DNA of 64,000 nt. Origin: Acanthaster planci. Lineage: Eukaryota > Echinodermata > Asteroidea > Valvatida > Acanthasteridae. The DNA lies in NCBI RefSeq assembly GCF_001949145.1, contig NW_019091596.1, positions 271,790-335,789 on the forward strand, written 5' to 3'. The position numbers and the translations under genes were made by a program. Shown one piece after another: positions 11,025 through 24,934 of the stretch. Below the pieces are notes generated by a model. The model made no database searches, was not told where the DNA came from, and was given only the letters and a program-made list of their open reading frames with translations. Numbering within the stretch: position 1 is the first letter of the stretch; each line of letters opens with the position of its first letter.

Positions 11025-14000
11025 ATGGATGAAGAAACATTGCAGACATCAATTTCAGCATACAAACAGCAGGTAGGCGGGTTCATGTTTCTCACAACTT
11101 AATTGACATTGTCATACAGACATGTGGCGCACATCACAATTTAGCCATTAGGGACTATCCCTGTATTCGGAGAAGTCCCTTTTTTATTTGGGGACAAAAC
11201 CAGTCTCCTGAAAGAGAAAACGCCTCCTCAAGTTAGAAGGAGACATTTTTTTCCAAGTGAGCTTAGGTAAAAATATCCACATGCTAATATCAATTTTTTC
11301 TCCCATATTTTTCGTTTAGTTCATTTAGCACCTAAATAAGTTGTTTCTGCAAACTTTGTGCCCATGGCACACTGCCATGTCACTTGATTAATTAACGTTA
11401 GGCCCATATCATCAACAACTGATTTTCAGAAAAATGTTTTGATATGGTCTTTTCGTCACCCTTAAGGTGCCTTTGCGGACTCCTGCTTGTAATCCTAGTA
11501 GAAGTAAATAGTAGATTTTTTTTAAACAGCAGCCTTGGGTGGTTTTTTTTGGCTGAATCAATTTAAGGCATTAAAGGATCCCCAGAGAAGTGGTAAGATC
11601 ACCAAACCTGCTTAAAAAAATTGTCCCCGTGTAGAGCACATTCTCTCTTTATGGGGACTGATTTTGCCCTTGAATAAAGGGACTTCTCCAAATACAAGGA
11701 CAATCTCCAAGTTGTGATGTGCATTTACTGCTAGCCATAACTCGGGCCTTGGTAACTCATGTTAGTGCAACACAAATTGTTCAGTGCAATATGTCAATAT
11801 GTATTCCTCGTCATTAGCACTCTGTTCCTACAATAAAGGAAAAAGGTCTTTTTTTCCCAAATATTTGACATTAAGACCATGAGCATCCATTCCTTGATCC
11901 TAGTAGACCTGGCTCTAGTTTAGGTAAATGTTGACAATATATTTAAGCGAAAAAACCCACACAGTTTTTTTATGTGCGTTTGGCAAATGATAACTGCTTA
12001 GTTGGAGCATGCCGTTTTGTTTTAAGTCTGGTTACCTGACTCATTCGTCTTCATTCACAGCTCTTCGTCGCGTCACCTATGTTGTGGTTTTACCCCATAA
12101 TTTCCCTCAAAAACCAAAGTCCCGGTCCTCTTCACAAACGCAATCTTTTCCATATGAAAGAGGACATTACCACCAACTTCTCGAGGTGATTTGTTTCTTA
12201 AAAGTAGGCTTTGGTTGTTATAGGAACAAGGTGCTACTGATAAGGAACACCAATACCTGTGTATCTCTGCATGTCATGAATGAATATGTTGTCATACTTG
12301 GTCGACATCCTTTCAGCTTCAGCAGGTGGAGACAGTACTGCTAAGTGCAGGAGCCGAGGGACAAACAGAGCTGCTTCAACTCCGAGAGGATTTGCAGCAG
12401 GTTATTCAACTGACCGAAGGTAAACTTACCTGAAGGAGTCCTGAAGGTGAATCAAGTGTACAAGTCAACATGTCATGGTCTCCTTTCACTGTCGGCGCTT
12501 CTCAAAAAGACATGTTTTTCTTTAAACTTGGAAACTTACCTCCTTGTAAATTATATGGTGACTTAGATCAGGAGTAAAACAAAGAATTGAGATGGCTTGA
12601 AGTACCCTGGTCTTGAATCCTGTTAGATTTGATTCTTTGAATGTTAAATCAAAGTTCTCAGTATTATGTGACCCAACGTGACTTTATCGTACATACGATT
12701 CTTAGCAACCACTGTTGACTGTTTTTTGAGTATGCGACCATAGGTTTGTATCCTTACTTTGCGCCCACGGTACTCTTGGATTCTGTGTCCCTTAGGTTGG
12801 AGACATTAGTTTGTGGCAGTGGTTAGATACAAAGTCATGTTCCACCCCTTTGCCAGTAGGTCCCTACGATTACTTGCATGCTTTGTCACCTTTTGCTCCT
12901 GGATAGAGAGCCTTCTGTCACTCAAGAAGAGCAAACTGCTGAGCCTCGTGGATGGCACGTCATCAGCCGAGACCAGCAGCTCATTCGTGAACCCTGCGTC
13001 TTCCTCAGGAGATGCACAGGTGCAGCAGGGGCACTCGTCAGCCTCAGGTTCCTCCTCGGGCAAGTTTGAGGAGGAATATGCTGCATTTCAGGTTTGAAAT
13101 CTTGTGATGAATTCTTCAGTGTTAGTTATTTAACCTTTGATGCTTTGTCTCTCTTTCTTTGTTTTAAAACTTCCCTTTTTGTGCTTTTGTTTTGTTTAGT
13201 GAGGTAACTTGCTTTGGTTTTAGCTAAATATACAGGGTGTCCACACTAAAAGGTATAAAGAGATAAAATTACTGTAATGGCAAAACTACTTTATATATGG
13301 GATAGAGAAAAAACTTTAGAATATCCTCTTTACAATGGTGTGCAGCTTGTGATGTTATTGACACAGATGAGTAAACAAACTAAACCGATGTTAAGGGTGC
13401 TGAAATTGGCACTGTGACAAGTTTGCATATTTTATGAATAAGGCTCCACCGTGCAAATGTGCAGAATACCGAGTGCCTTTGCTTTAAGAACACTTTCTTG
13501 AAAACAAGGAATGTATCTAAATCAATCTAATCTACTTTGTTGTTGCTACTTAGGCGTGAGGTCAAAATACAAACGCTTTTGAAAGCGTTCAACGCTTTGT
13601 AAACGGTAAGCCTCACGGATGGTCAACATAGAACAGATGAATGCTTCAGCGAGGCTGGCCAAACCGTTGCGGTCGAGTACGTCGTGCACTCTGCAGCTTC
13701 CAGTAAACAATGGACAGTTCATCGCATTACGGCATCATAGACTTCTGCGGTCTGGTGGATGAGTCATAACAATAGCTCTTTACTTTGCAGCTCCACAGCA
13801 GGATTTAGATCGGCAGACTGTTTGAACTTCCTGATAAAACACGTGTATGGAGTAGTTGTGTTGCGCTGTCGGTTTCCAGACCCAGTCTTTTCAGGTCTCA
13901 ATACCCAGTAATCTTAATATTTTGTCTCGGTATCGTGAGTTAAATACACACCTAACTGTATATCTGCAGAATCGAATATACTAACTCGAAATAGTATTTA

Positions 14001-17000
14001 CCTGAATCATACACGACGTAGTGTTCCGTTCGCCAACATGTAGTTAGAGAAAAAACCTCTTTTTTTTTTGCCCGTGTGCACAAGCTGGGACTCAGGATTG
14101 CGCACTCGCAGGTTTTCATGTGTAGGATCGAGGAAGACACGTACGCGAACTACGCGCTTTCTACTTCGAGGCTGCACCAGCACGATTTAAGGATACAAGT
14201 ACATGTTTTTTCTTGAAGTCAATAGTACATGCGTGCACGTTGCAATATGTTTTGTACGTACGATTGTTTTGTACTCTTTGAATGCTTTGTGGCTGCACAA
14301 AATTCTTGTTGGAAAAACAAACATGTCGGGTTTTATACTTATCTCTGGTGTTTGACTTTACCTATGAAACTTAAATGCACAGTAAATTAAAACAATAAAC
14401 ACAATTTAATCTAGTGCTGCTGGCGAACCACCGAACCGAGGCAAAAAAACATCAAACAAGGCACTTTTGAACTGAACCAAACTGTTCGGTTCGGATGTAC
14501 GGCTTTAATAAGGCATTATATTGATGGCACGCGGAAAAACATACAAAAATACAAGAAACTTAATAAAAAACACAACGAAAAATAGATAACGAGTTGTACG
14601 GCGTGCTCCACACGTGCGTGAATATACTGAAACTTACAATGGCCCGCATCATGAGATGGTTGTAAAAAGCATGTGGTGAGAATCACTCAGAAATCAACCA
14701 AGAACATGCGACGTGCGGCGTTGTCGCTGCATGACATTTCTAAATTCTCACTACATCCAATCGTGCTTATGTATATTCAGATTTATTATTTTATTTGCCA
14801 ATCTCCGATAGCCATGCCCTTACGTTCCATATTAAGTAATGACATTCCATATTAGGCCAATGGTCTCATAAATGGAGTGCAAAACGAATTTTGGTTGGAT
14901 GCTGATCACAGTCGGACTCGCGCTCGATCCAAGGCATCCCTGGATGAAAATTTGGCCAAGCAGTTCGGTGCATGCTGTGCTTCAGCACACCTTGACACAT
15001 ACTTGCAGCACTATTTGATGCGGAGTTTGACATTTTTTTTATTACCTTCTAAGAATATGATACACGTGACAGAAGTTCCAAATAAATTCATATTGCGTCT
15101 ATGTGAATATTTCCTTTCATAGACGATAGATTAGCTGGTAAAATGAGGCAACCGTGTTTGGCATTCCCCGTCACTCCCATATAAACACATTTATTTTCCA
15201 GTTTAAAAAACGCTTAAACACGAACAATTATCTTGGGGCGATGCCTTTTTGTCATGAAATACCCACTCAAAACGTATCTGAAGCTAGATGAATGTCTGTA
15301 GCCTGAAATGCAGTTGATTTTGCGTCTTCCTATCAAGGTGTTAACCGCTAATCCTCACGGCCAGTCCAGGAAGGCTGACCGGGGCCAGTGAAGTTCTCCT
15401 TGAATTGGATCTTTTGTTCACAACTATGGCTGTGCAGTCACAAACTCCATTGTTGTCAGGGTTGCTCGTGAAGCTAGACAGTCCATGACAGACGGTTCTT
15501 TTCAAACCGTTGAACTGTCCAACACCAAAAGACGAACGGAATGAAGGGGGATTAACACCAACCGTTCAACTGTTTCTAAACCGTCTGTATTTGACCTCAC
15601 GCTTTACCTCATAAGTTTAATGAGCTGTGCCCTCCACATGGCCACTATTCCTGTCAGTGTACATATGACATTTTTATGTAATTTTTATCTTGGTATACTT
15701 TTAATGTGGACACCCTGTAGAGTGCATAGAGACAATTGAATTCAAAGGATTATCATTTATTATTTCATGCATGTAATGAACTACACATTTTTTCGCTGGC
15801 ATGAACCATTTGAGGTTATTACATGTGACACCATTTGCTTCGGCACCCTGTGTGTTTCAGGCAGCTCTTGCTGATGAGGAAGAAACAGTTGCCCCACCCC
15901 AATCATCAAATGCATCATCCTCTACGGGATCCATCTCTCAGTGGTCCAAAGAGATAACCAATGCGGAGGTGGGTGAAGATGACAGTGGAGGCGAAGAGGA
16001 GGACGATATATGCGGCACCAAGTGCAGCGTGGATTACATGGAGGAGTGGGGCGGCAGGCAACGACACAATGCTGTAGTGCTGTGTGTTGAGCCCAGGAAC
16101 AGTCTCAAGGAAGAGGTACTTGGGGCATGGGTCAAGTCAAATTGGTTGGGATGTGTCCAAAACAGACTGTCAGAGCTATGGCTTTATCCCTTGCCAGCAT
16201 CAGCCCACATGTCTTTATTCAGTTGAAGCTCAGGCCTAGTTGTTGAAACAGCATTCTGACAAAGGCTTTATATTCTCCTCCCTGCTATTTGTTGAATGGT
16301 TTCATGTCTGGTCCTGTGACAGTCTCGACTACGTTCCTGTGGCATTTCTTGTTTGCTACTGCAGGCTTCACTCAGGGTTTTGTTCTGCAACCCTACCTCC
16401 AAATCCATGAGGCCGTGTCCCTACTTTCTGGAAGGAACCTGCCGATTCACAACAGAGGATTGTAGGTAGGTAATCAAAAGACTTAATGCATTATCTTATC
16501 ATATGAGAACAGGAAATGGCCTTCAAGCTGCAGAAATGTCATTGGTTGTTTACCAGCTGCTTAATTAGCGGGCTTTAATTTACAGAATGAATGATGGTAT
16601 TAAAAATTTAGCTGATCAGCTAACCGTAGGCACATATGTAATGAGAGCACAATGTTATCATCGCATAATTATAATATGTGAATTTCCTTCAAAGTTTTGA
16701 ACTGATCTGTGAATCTCATTATTTGGCCATACAGGTAAATTGGCTGAGCTCAGAGTGGCGTGTGTTGTAATGTAACATTTATTCGGAGATTATAAAAGCA
16801 GACAGCTACTTGTTGGACCACGGACCATTTACGCATTGGTTCAATGCGTGTTACAGCCTGCACAATATCAAAGCAGAAATTAAATTGAATTATCTCTAAT
16901 AATAAAACATATGTTCCTGTCTACTACTTTGTTTTCTTGTGATATTTTAAGTCAGGGTACACCCTTTCTAAAAATATGCTGCTCAAGATATTTCATCCTA

Positions 17001-20000
17001 TACATTCTGAGAAAAGTGTACCACAAAATTGGGGAATTTTGCCTCATTAAATCTTCGTTTCTGCTTGAAATCGATAAGATTTATTCGTCGAAACGAAAGA
17101 TTTAAGCACCGCGTCGGCGCATTGTCTCGGCGTAACCACGGCTGTTCCTTTTAAATTGATTAAGGAATAATTTACGTTTTGAATCATTGTAAGATTTCAG
17201 TCACTTTTCATTTGAATCTGCTTGAAACAAACCTCCATATGCAATTTTCTCATTTAAAAACAAAAGAAAATTTTCTTTCCTTTTCATGAATTTTGCATTC
17301 GAATATTCAAATTCGAAAAATAATATTTGAATATTCGATAATTTATCGAGTATTCGGATATTCGGCACAGCCCTAACCCCTATGCTGAGATCCCCTTTGG
17401 TTTCAAAATACATTAGTTGCAAAGAAGTTGCTGGTGGTGATTTGCCATGAGTCATTCTGCTTCAGCACAGAGATCATCACTGACACTTGTGTGAATGTCT
17501 TTCCTAACCAAGTTCAAAGTTTAGAAAAGAAGAAAGTGTGCTGCAAGTTTCTCAAACAACATTATTGTCTATTTGATCTTGAAAAATGTCTGCAGGTTTT
17601 CCCATGGATATGTTGTAAAGCTGTCCGAGCTGCATGCCTTCAAAGAGCCAGACTTTAGGTGAGTATTTCTAGCAAAGGAACACAGAAGAGCGAGCCTTGT
17701 TCAACAAACATCTCATTCTGCAGTCTGCATCCTAGCTGTTCCACACATTGTTTTCTGCTCCGTTTGAGTGGCATTGCTCTGCTTGTTTTTTACTGGTTGC
17801 TGCTGTATCATTTGCATTTTCTTGGGAATTTTCAATGTTGCTTTCTACAGAGCTCACAGTTTTCTCAGTGGATTGTTAGAAAAGCAATACCATATTTGAT
17901 TTCCTTCCTGCCAACAAGAATGTAAATATGTCATTCAGATCGTCACTGTCTGGTTCTTATTTCTGTGTTGAAAATATTCTTGTAACGGCACCAATATTGT
18001 TGTTTTTTTGCTGCTTAAAAAAGACTTCATGCCATTTAGTCAGTGTAGCGACTTGAATGACTTAATGTGGCTGAGGTTATCTGACATCTTAGTTTTCTGC
18101 GCATTTTTAGACAAATCAACTTTTTTGAAATATCTACATCAAACCTCTTGACAGTTTACTGAAGCTAGAAGCCCCGTGCCTAGCCAGATACAGTGATGGT
18201 ATCTGGTACCCAGCCTCCATTCAGCACATAGACCAGGATAAACACCAAGTAGCAGTGCAGTTTGAGTCGTATGGTACTACAGAAACACTTGACATAGAAA
18301 GTATACTCCCATCAGGTGAGAAAGTGTTTATTACAAGAAGCATTTCGAGATTAACTGTGCTGAAATAAACTTTAAAGTCTATTTTTATTGTTTAAATATA
18401 ATGCGTGCAGTGAATGTTGACATATTTTAGGGTAAAGAATAGAGAGCTTTTGTTTTTGTTGTTTGCTTAAGAAATAGTAAAGAAATGAGGGATTTGTTTG
18501 TATAATCACTATTTGCATTTCAGTGTCTAGTTTTTTGAGTACTACAATTATACAACAATTATTTGTTTAGAAAGTATTGCAGTCACAGTTGTGTGCCAAT
18601 ATATGTAATTAGCCGCTATTTTGAGGATTTAACCACAGTGTTTTTATTTACTGTTGTCAAGTGTCAACTTTACCATCTTTGTTTAAAGTTTAATGAACTG
18701 TGTAGAAGCAAAATGACGCAATTTTGTTTTGTGTGCTTGTGCAGAGTATGCAGTTGCACTCGGGCAAATTGTCCAAATCATAATTTGTGCAAAGAAACAG
18801 CTCCTAGCATGCCCAGAAATATTTTGTGAAATTTCTGAAGGGGCAAGCTTGGTGCTCGGAAAAGTATCTGAATGACTAAGGAACCTGAGTTACAGGTCCC
18901 ATTGCTTATTCCTACGGGTACAAAAGAGTTGATAATGAAATTTGTCACCAGAGCAAAGGGAGGAATCGTCACCGTCTTTGTCATCGTCCAGTGATGACGA
19001 CTATGACAATGAGGAAGATAAAGCCAACCTCCCATCCACCAGCTACTCGAGATCAGTTGAGCAGCAGGAAGAGAAGGAGGAGGACGAGGGAGATTTTCCC
19101 CGCATCGCCTGGAGACCGTCGGGGGATGGAATCCCCCTGGGAGAATGGGAGGCACACACCAGGGGGATTGGCTCCATGCTAATGGCCAAAATGGGCTATG
19201 AGTTCGGGTAGGCTTTTGCACTCTCAACTTGTTGACTAGTCTTCAACATATTGGCACTTGCATTAAACTTACACTGTGTTTATGTCCAGAAAAACCCATT
19301 AACTTTGAGCGCTGTGGTGGTTTGGAGTGGGAAAAGATTTATGTGTGAAATGCAGGATTCCTCAATTTAATGCCTAGTTAAGGCTCTTCCTTACTGGCTG
19401 GCAAAGCCAGCATAACAAAAGTATGGTTTTGTGACTTCAGTTAACAAATATTCGCACTGCAAATTTGCAAATATTGAACACATTAAGTTGAGTGTATTTT
19501 GCTGCAAGTGTTTTGTATGATGAAATTTGCTTTGCTTTCACATTTGCCCGAATTATGAAGTGGCTTTCCGTCAGCCCTTGCTACAAAATTGTACTTCAAG
19601 GTCCCTTTTAGGGAAAAGATGTCATGTACGCTAGAGAAAACTTATTTGGAATCCTGTGTGAAAAATGAACATATTTAAAATGGTTTCAAGTTGGAAGGTT
19701 TTGGAAGTGCAACACTCTGTAGTCTGTAGCCCAGCTTATGATTATTTTGCATCATCTTCTGAAAACTTGTCTGTACGTTGACAACTGGACTTTGTTCACT
19801 TGAGTCACTCTTTCCCCTTTTTGTGAATGTTTTCAGGAAAGGATTAGGAAGGAACGGTGAGGGAAGAGTGGAACCAGTTGAAGCTGTGATTATTCCACAG
19901 GGTAGGTGGGCGTGGATGGACATTGTCACATCAAAACTGTAAATTAGCGTTTGTTATGTGCAGTCGAGGCAAAGGATGCCACATGAAACTTCCTCAAATT

Positions 20001-22312
20001 TCACTTTAACCAGAAACCTATTGACTTCAACAAAATTTTGTTTGCACCACATCTGGTGCTGCATCTGTCATATAAGATGGTAAGAATTTTTGTTGTTGAA
20101 ATTTGCATCCTATGTGAAAAATAATTTAATGTGTCACAAATGATGAACATGTAATTTGGTTGACATTAATTATTCCTCTGAACCTGATGGTTGTAGATAC
20201 ATGAAATGATGGTTTCTCGAACATGATCTAACAAATTGATACAAATTGTGGTACATTTCATTCACTATGAATGTTTAGATGCTCTTGGATTCCTAGTTCA
20301 AAAGTGTTTCATTTGGAAGGGGCAAGATTTATTTTGCGCCTGGTGTGGTACCCTTGTGAAGGTGTGGCTATTAAAACGTGTTCCACTGTTAGAATCTATA
20401 GTGTGTAATTTTGTGCCGCCAGGTAAATCACTTGATAAATGCATGGAGCTTCGAGAAATGAAGAAACTTGGCATTGTGGGTAAGCCAAAGAAGAAGAAAG
20501 GGAAGGGCAAAGGTCACCACCACAGCCAGGGAGGGTCATCCTCATCCAGTGGCCAACACAGGGAGAAAGAAAACGTCTTTGACTTCATCAACAGGAAATT
20601 AGGCGGCAAGAAAAGTGAGTGCTTAGATGAGAAGTCTGACAAGAGCTCGTTCAACCTTTTCACCAGAACACTTATTTTCACTGGAACATGTTAAACACAT
20701 GACAAAATTCCACAGATGTCATTTCTGGAGGGCCAATAAAGCACGAGAGAGAAGGATATCAACTGCTTGCCCTAGATTTACCTCACAAAAGGCTGAGTGA
20801 TTTAAACAGCAAAGCAAGCTTCCCAGAGGCTTTGAGTTGTTCTGAAATTTTTGTGATACACTCGCTCACACTCACACACTATCCTGATTGAAGACCGTCT
20901 TTCTCCTCTTCGTCAAGGATTGAACTCTATAATGATCATGTCTACTTGGCTGGATTGATTTTCACAGCTCTTCATGGTTCAATGGCAGAGTGTCCTTGTT
21001 CCATGGCAACTCCGCGTGCAAAAGAAGTAATCAGGCAAAACTGGAAGGGCTTTTGAAATGTTAAAGAATGTTAGGTTTCTTGAAGTGTTTATCCATGAAA
21101 TTATATCCAGAATTTGCCCACGGTAGCCTTTTTGTGATTTTCGTTCATGACATTCTTGTATGTTTCTATCTTAACTTCAGCCAAAATCACAGAGCTAATT
21201 CAGCAAAACTCCAACAACAGGAACTTCCAAGGGAAGGACCCCTCAAAGGACAAGCAGGAGAAGCCAGGCAGGAAACTCAACATACAGGTTGGTGCAAATG
21301 GCACACTGGCCAGTCATTTCAATTCTAGCCTTTTTTTCCCACAGAGTCAGGGGTCTGCTGAAGAACAAAATTGGGTAATTCTGACAAATGTCAATTAAAC
21401 AATCACAAACAAACTGACGATCAGTTTTATTCATCTATAATTTTGCCCTTAAGGCACAAAAGCCATACAGACTGCTTTGGGTTTGAAATTCAGAAAGCCA
21501 AAACACTGAAGTTTTAAACGGATTTAAGGCTTCCACACTCTTCCTAAAAATGTTAATTTTTTGTGTGAAGCTGTTGAGTTTATCAGTGTTGCTATTATTT
21601 TTGTTCATCAATAGCTTGTGAGGACAGAGGAAGACATCCGAAGTACTGAGAAGCAGCTTATGAGGTTACAAGAGTCGCTGCAGAGAAACCAAAGGTATGG
21701 CATACACAGGGCTAATTCCAAAGTCCTGATAAATTCAAAGGTACAGTATTTCACTGACCATACGAATGTGATCCGCAACAGTGATACAAGACGGAAAATT
21801 GGGGCCATGGGGACTTTTAAACTAGTGGCATTGTGAAATTTGAAAAATGTTAGGTGAAAAGGTGCGATCTTTCTGAAGTTGTGTCGAAAACGGCCGTATT
21901 TGCAGCTATTGGATAGACTGTTGCATGCCTCAGTCAATCAGCTGAAATTCTTTTCAATGAACAGCTACTTTGGATGTGGTCAAATACATGAATTAGTTAC
22001 AAAGAGTCTGAAATCAGCTTTTGATTGTACTAACAAATTACCTGAATTGTAACTGTGGCGTCAGATCACATAAGCCTACTGGCACGCAGATTCACTAGTA
22101 TGCATTAATGTGCATTTACAAGAAGCATTACGCAAGTCACCGATTACAAACAAGCACTCAACCTCCTCCTCAGGGACAAGCTGACAGCATCCAAGATCAA
22201 GGAGAAGATAGATGCCACAGAGCGGCTACTACAAAATCTCAAATCTTACGAGAGCAAGATCAAGAGACAGCAGAACAACAGAGAGGAACACCGGAAACTC
22301 ACCGTCTTCTGA
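11025..22312 (+). CDS. ZGPAT: ZGPAT: CCCH zinc finger and G-patch protein
   Basis: Thirteen exons: 11025-11072, 12317-12419, 12907-13091, 15861-16115, 16365-16465, 17596-17658, 18155-18315, 18952-19207, 19837-19901, 20423-20614, 21181-21287, 21615-21694, 22174-22312. They total 1755 nt, 584 residues, all joins in phase; human ZGPAT has 531. Order: N-terminal helix (MDEETLQTSISAYKQQ), acidic linker ending CGTK, CCCH finger about 215-234 (C215, C223, C230, H234), Tudor-like region about 252-306, Glu/Ser-rich linker, G-patch about 374-420 (HTRGIGSMLMAKMGYEFGKG), Lys-rich stretch, then a coiled coil to the end (VFDFINRKLGG then LVRTEEDIRSTEKQL). In vertebrates ZGPAT is a nuclear DNA-binding repressor that recruits NuRD and also contacts spliceosomal parts; a similar role is inferred. 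Oddity: six residues between the second and third finger cysteines, where I recall five in human. The frame is open upstream to an ATG at 10851, but homology favours 11025. Confidence 0.95.
11129..11722. mobile_element. Miniature inverted-repeat element in ZGPAT intron 1
   Basis: The left end begins GCACATCACAA and continues through GGAGAAGTCCCTTT. The right end, read in reverse complement, begins GCACATCACAA and runs through TTTGGAGAAGTCCCTTT and a further GTCCCC-containing part. The inverted ends extend about 80 bases with substitutions. No transposase frame lies between, so this is a non-autonomous element. Confidence 0.7.
13233..15717. mobile_element. Tc1/mariner-like element, non-autonomous, in ZGPAT intron 3
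   Basis: Both ends read CAGGGTGTCCACA followed by a near-identical TTAAAAG stretch, inverted, and each is flanked outside by TA, the usual Tc1/mariner target duplication. Sub-terminal inverted similarity recurs further in: GCGTGAGGTCAAA near 13555 and its reverse complement near 15590-15605. The 2.5-kb interior holds no readable transposase, so it is a dead or deletion derivative. Confidence 0.8.
17145..17375. mobile_element. AT-rich element, copy 1 (ZGPAT intron 5)
   Basis: About 230 bases match 45783-46015 in the same orientation, from TTCCTTTTAAATTG through AAAACAAAAGAAAATTTTC to GGATATTCGGCACAGCC. The interior is dense in TTCGAATATTC-like words. The left end of this copy is unclear. Confidence 0.75.
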
Positions 22313-22532
22313 ATGGTTGCCAACCAGTCCTGTTTCAAGACTTTCAGTGTTTGTTTTGGTTGGCTGATGCAATGTGTGGCGTAACACACTCACGAAGATT
22401 TGCTTGCTGAGCAGGTCTCTGGTCAGTCATGTCTTTGGCGTATGCAGTGTATTCAGTGCCAGGGATGTGTATGAATACACATTCGTAAATACCTCAGTTT
22501 CCCTATTCAACAACCTGCAACATGACCGCGTA

Positions 22533-22722
22533 TTAACCCCTTCGCTACGGAGGACTGCTACTACCGCACCTTTGTGTGAGGATTAGTACATACCACGCAT
22601 ACAGTGTATTCACCATGCAGCTGCTGGTTCATTGGGGCCTGCTGATGGACAAAGCCCTCCATTCAGGGCATACCAGAGCCCAGCAGTCAGGGTCAAAATA
22701 ATCCTGCCGTGAAGGGGGTTAA
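22533..22722. mobile_element. TTAA-flanked miniature element, copy 1
   Basis: The element is bounded by TTAA on both sides. Its ends are inverted: TTAACCCCTTCGCTACGG on the left, TTAACCCCCTTCACGG in reverse complement on the right. The 190-bp body is closely related to 54294-54488. TTAA flanks suggest a piggyBac-type non-autonomous element. It sits in the probable 3' UTR or just downstream of ZGPAT. Confidence 0.75.
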
Positions 22723-24826
22723 CATTTGATAATGCCCGCTGCGTAAAAAAACGCTCTGGCACCTGGATACGAGACAGTTTAATCCATCCCTACTGGTCAC
22801 GATTCTCCTTGCAAAGCGGCATGCACAACTCGCCATGCATGTGCTAAGTCCATATTTTACATGGCGATTCTTTTGGACAACTTGCACAAGGAATATTCCA
22901 GAAAATGGACGGGGTATTAGAGAGAATAAAAGTAAAATTCTAGAACAAAATCGTTGGAAAGCGATCATATATTGACTTCTTCTGACTAAAATTGGTATTT
23001 ATGAATGGTAATAAATATGTGCGTGGCCTGTCTTAAACTAACGTTCAAGACCGACCGAGGAGAATTAATGCTTCTAAAGCCCTAGCCTGCAACTCAGGCA
23101 TCAGTCACATCCATTCTCTTGGTCTTGAGGTTGTTCATGTACAATTTTTCTGGAAAGCCCTGAAAAACCCCAGCCCATCTGGATGGCAGCGACTCACCTG
23201 AAAGTGTTCAACGAAATCCAAAGAATATTTGTGTAGATTAATGGTTTCTTTGAAACATGGGCATTTATACGTGAACGAAAGAAATGGAGGCCGAAGAAGA
23301 TGTGTTAAATATGATGGAGTCTTTTAATGCCATTTTTTTCTCTGAGTTGCAATAAATATTCGGCATACAAGTCATGCAATGCAGGACTAGAGTTCTTAGT
23401 TACTAAGCACAGTGATGTAACTCTGCAGTTTTGTTGTATATTGGAGCTGTAGCAATCTTTGGGTTTTGCATAGGGTGCAGATTTTCCAGATGAGAATGAC
23501 AAGATTTAAATGAACTTCAACCATGCTCTGTACTATCGTGGTGGGCAAACTACGATGCCCCTCCCTGGAATGTTTAGTTTCCATTCACACTGCTCACTCC
23601 ACCATCACACCTGGAACATTGCCAATGACACTGGAGGACACAGAAAACGTGTGGTACCTAATGCGTTAAATTAGTATTATACAATGATCATAGGCAGCAC
23701 TGACACAAAGTGACCCAAAATATGAAAAATTGAAGATTCATAAAGAAATAATTAGAATGAAATAATTTGTGATGTCTGAGACTTGTGAGATTTTGTACAA
23801 AACCGGCAGAACTCAGAGTGAGATTTCTAAATGAGAGAAAATAACTTGGCCAATACCTTGTCAAAAGTAGAAAAAACAAAAGTTAATGATAAATTCTGTG
23901 ATCCACAGCTTAGTTAAGCTATTTAGCGTGAAGTCTGATGGCTAGTTCTCCAAAACAGTTTTAATTCCATAACGCAGAGACAGTATCTACTTTTGTTTTG
24001 AACAGGGTAACAAAATCGTGGTACATAGATTAACGATAATGATCTGCACCTTGAACACCAGTACTGATGTATAAGTCCTCGTTATGAATAGTTTGTTTTC
24101 AGACACTGATGCAAGCTGAAGAGCAACGTAGTCGTATATAATTTCTGTCAGTTATTCTGCCCAAGGAACCCTATGAACCACAAAACCCATACCGGTAGCC
24201 TATTGAACCAGAAGCTGGTTTCTGGTTCCTCGACCCTAACCATGCAGCATGTGTTAATAGGATTTCAACCAAACCCAACAGAATCCAACAGAGATAAGGC
24301 TATCTGGATTGAAATGCAAGAAACTAATCTTTTCATTCACATTGCCAAATTTCAGTTACTGTAGGAATCAGAGAGTTCCAGGCTCCGCTTTGGCAGGCAC
24401 AGTTTTGATATCTGGGTCCAGTTCTTTTCAACGGGACTTTCACTGTGCAACTGGAGGCTGTTTTTTTTGCAGCAGCAGCACATTTTGGGAATGATTTTCA
24501 ACATCTGAGCTCTCGAAGGTATTCACTTGGCATAAAGACTGCACTTTTTGACTATTTTTGGGCGAGCAAGATTTGAAATTGGAACTGTGCTCAAATAAAC
24601 CACTGCATTTGTAAGACCCGACAATGGATGCTTAAGCAATGATGAACAGGTGAACATTAGGATATACATGTGTACATGCAAAGATGTCAGCAAAGCTCAG
24701 AAGTGACCTCTTCCAGCTAAAACACTGGGCAGCACACTTGTATTGTGAAATGGTACCTTCTTCCTTGATGAGTGGTTGCTTAAGGACACTTTATGACATC
24801 ATTTCTGCCCCACAAATACATATGGG
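22723..24826. other. Convergent intergenic region, ZGPAT and SEC22B
   Basis: No coding exon is supported. Both flanking genes end into this region, so it should contain their 3' UTRs. The plus-strand frame at 24173-24364 and the minus-strand frames near 23300-23880 show no family signature. Confidence 0.5.
23351..23356 (+). terminator. Candidate poly(A) signal of ZGPAT
   Basis: AATAAA about 1.04 kb after the ZGPAT stop codon. Another AATAAA lies at 23010-23015. The choice between them is open. Confidence 0.3.
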
Positions 24827-24832
24827 TTTATT
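24827..24832 (-). terminator. Candidate poly(A) signal of SEC22B
   Basis: AATAAA on the minus strand, 103 bases past the SEC22B stop codon: a close and plausible 3' end signal. Confidence 0.4.
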
Positions 24833-24934
24833 TGAAACAGATGCCATTTTTCTTCCCACTGCCTCAAGTTAACAGAGCCCTTATTGTCGGATATGTACAC
24901 ACATATACATGTATTAAAAGAGTGGTGCCTAGTC

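Noticed and set aside
12806-13063. Acidic, Cys-containing minus-strand frame
   Set aside because: Antisense shadow of ZGPAT exon 3.
14877-15122. Possible transposase remnant inside the mariner-like element
   Set aside because: The 81-residue frame shows no DDE/D motif, helix-turn-helix or other transposase signature that I can see.
18778-19227. 149-residue minus-strand open frame
   Set aside because: It is the antisense shadow of ZGPAT exon 8, whose plus-strand frame continues the family sequence in phase.
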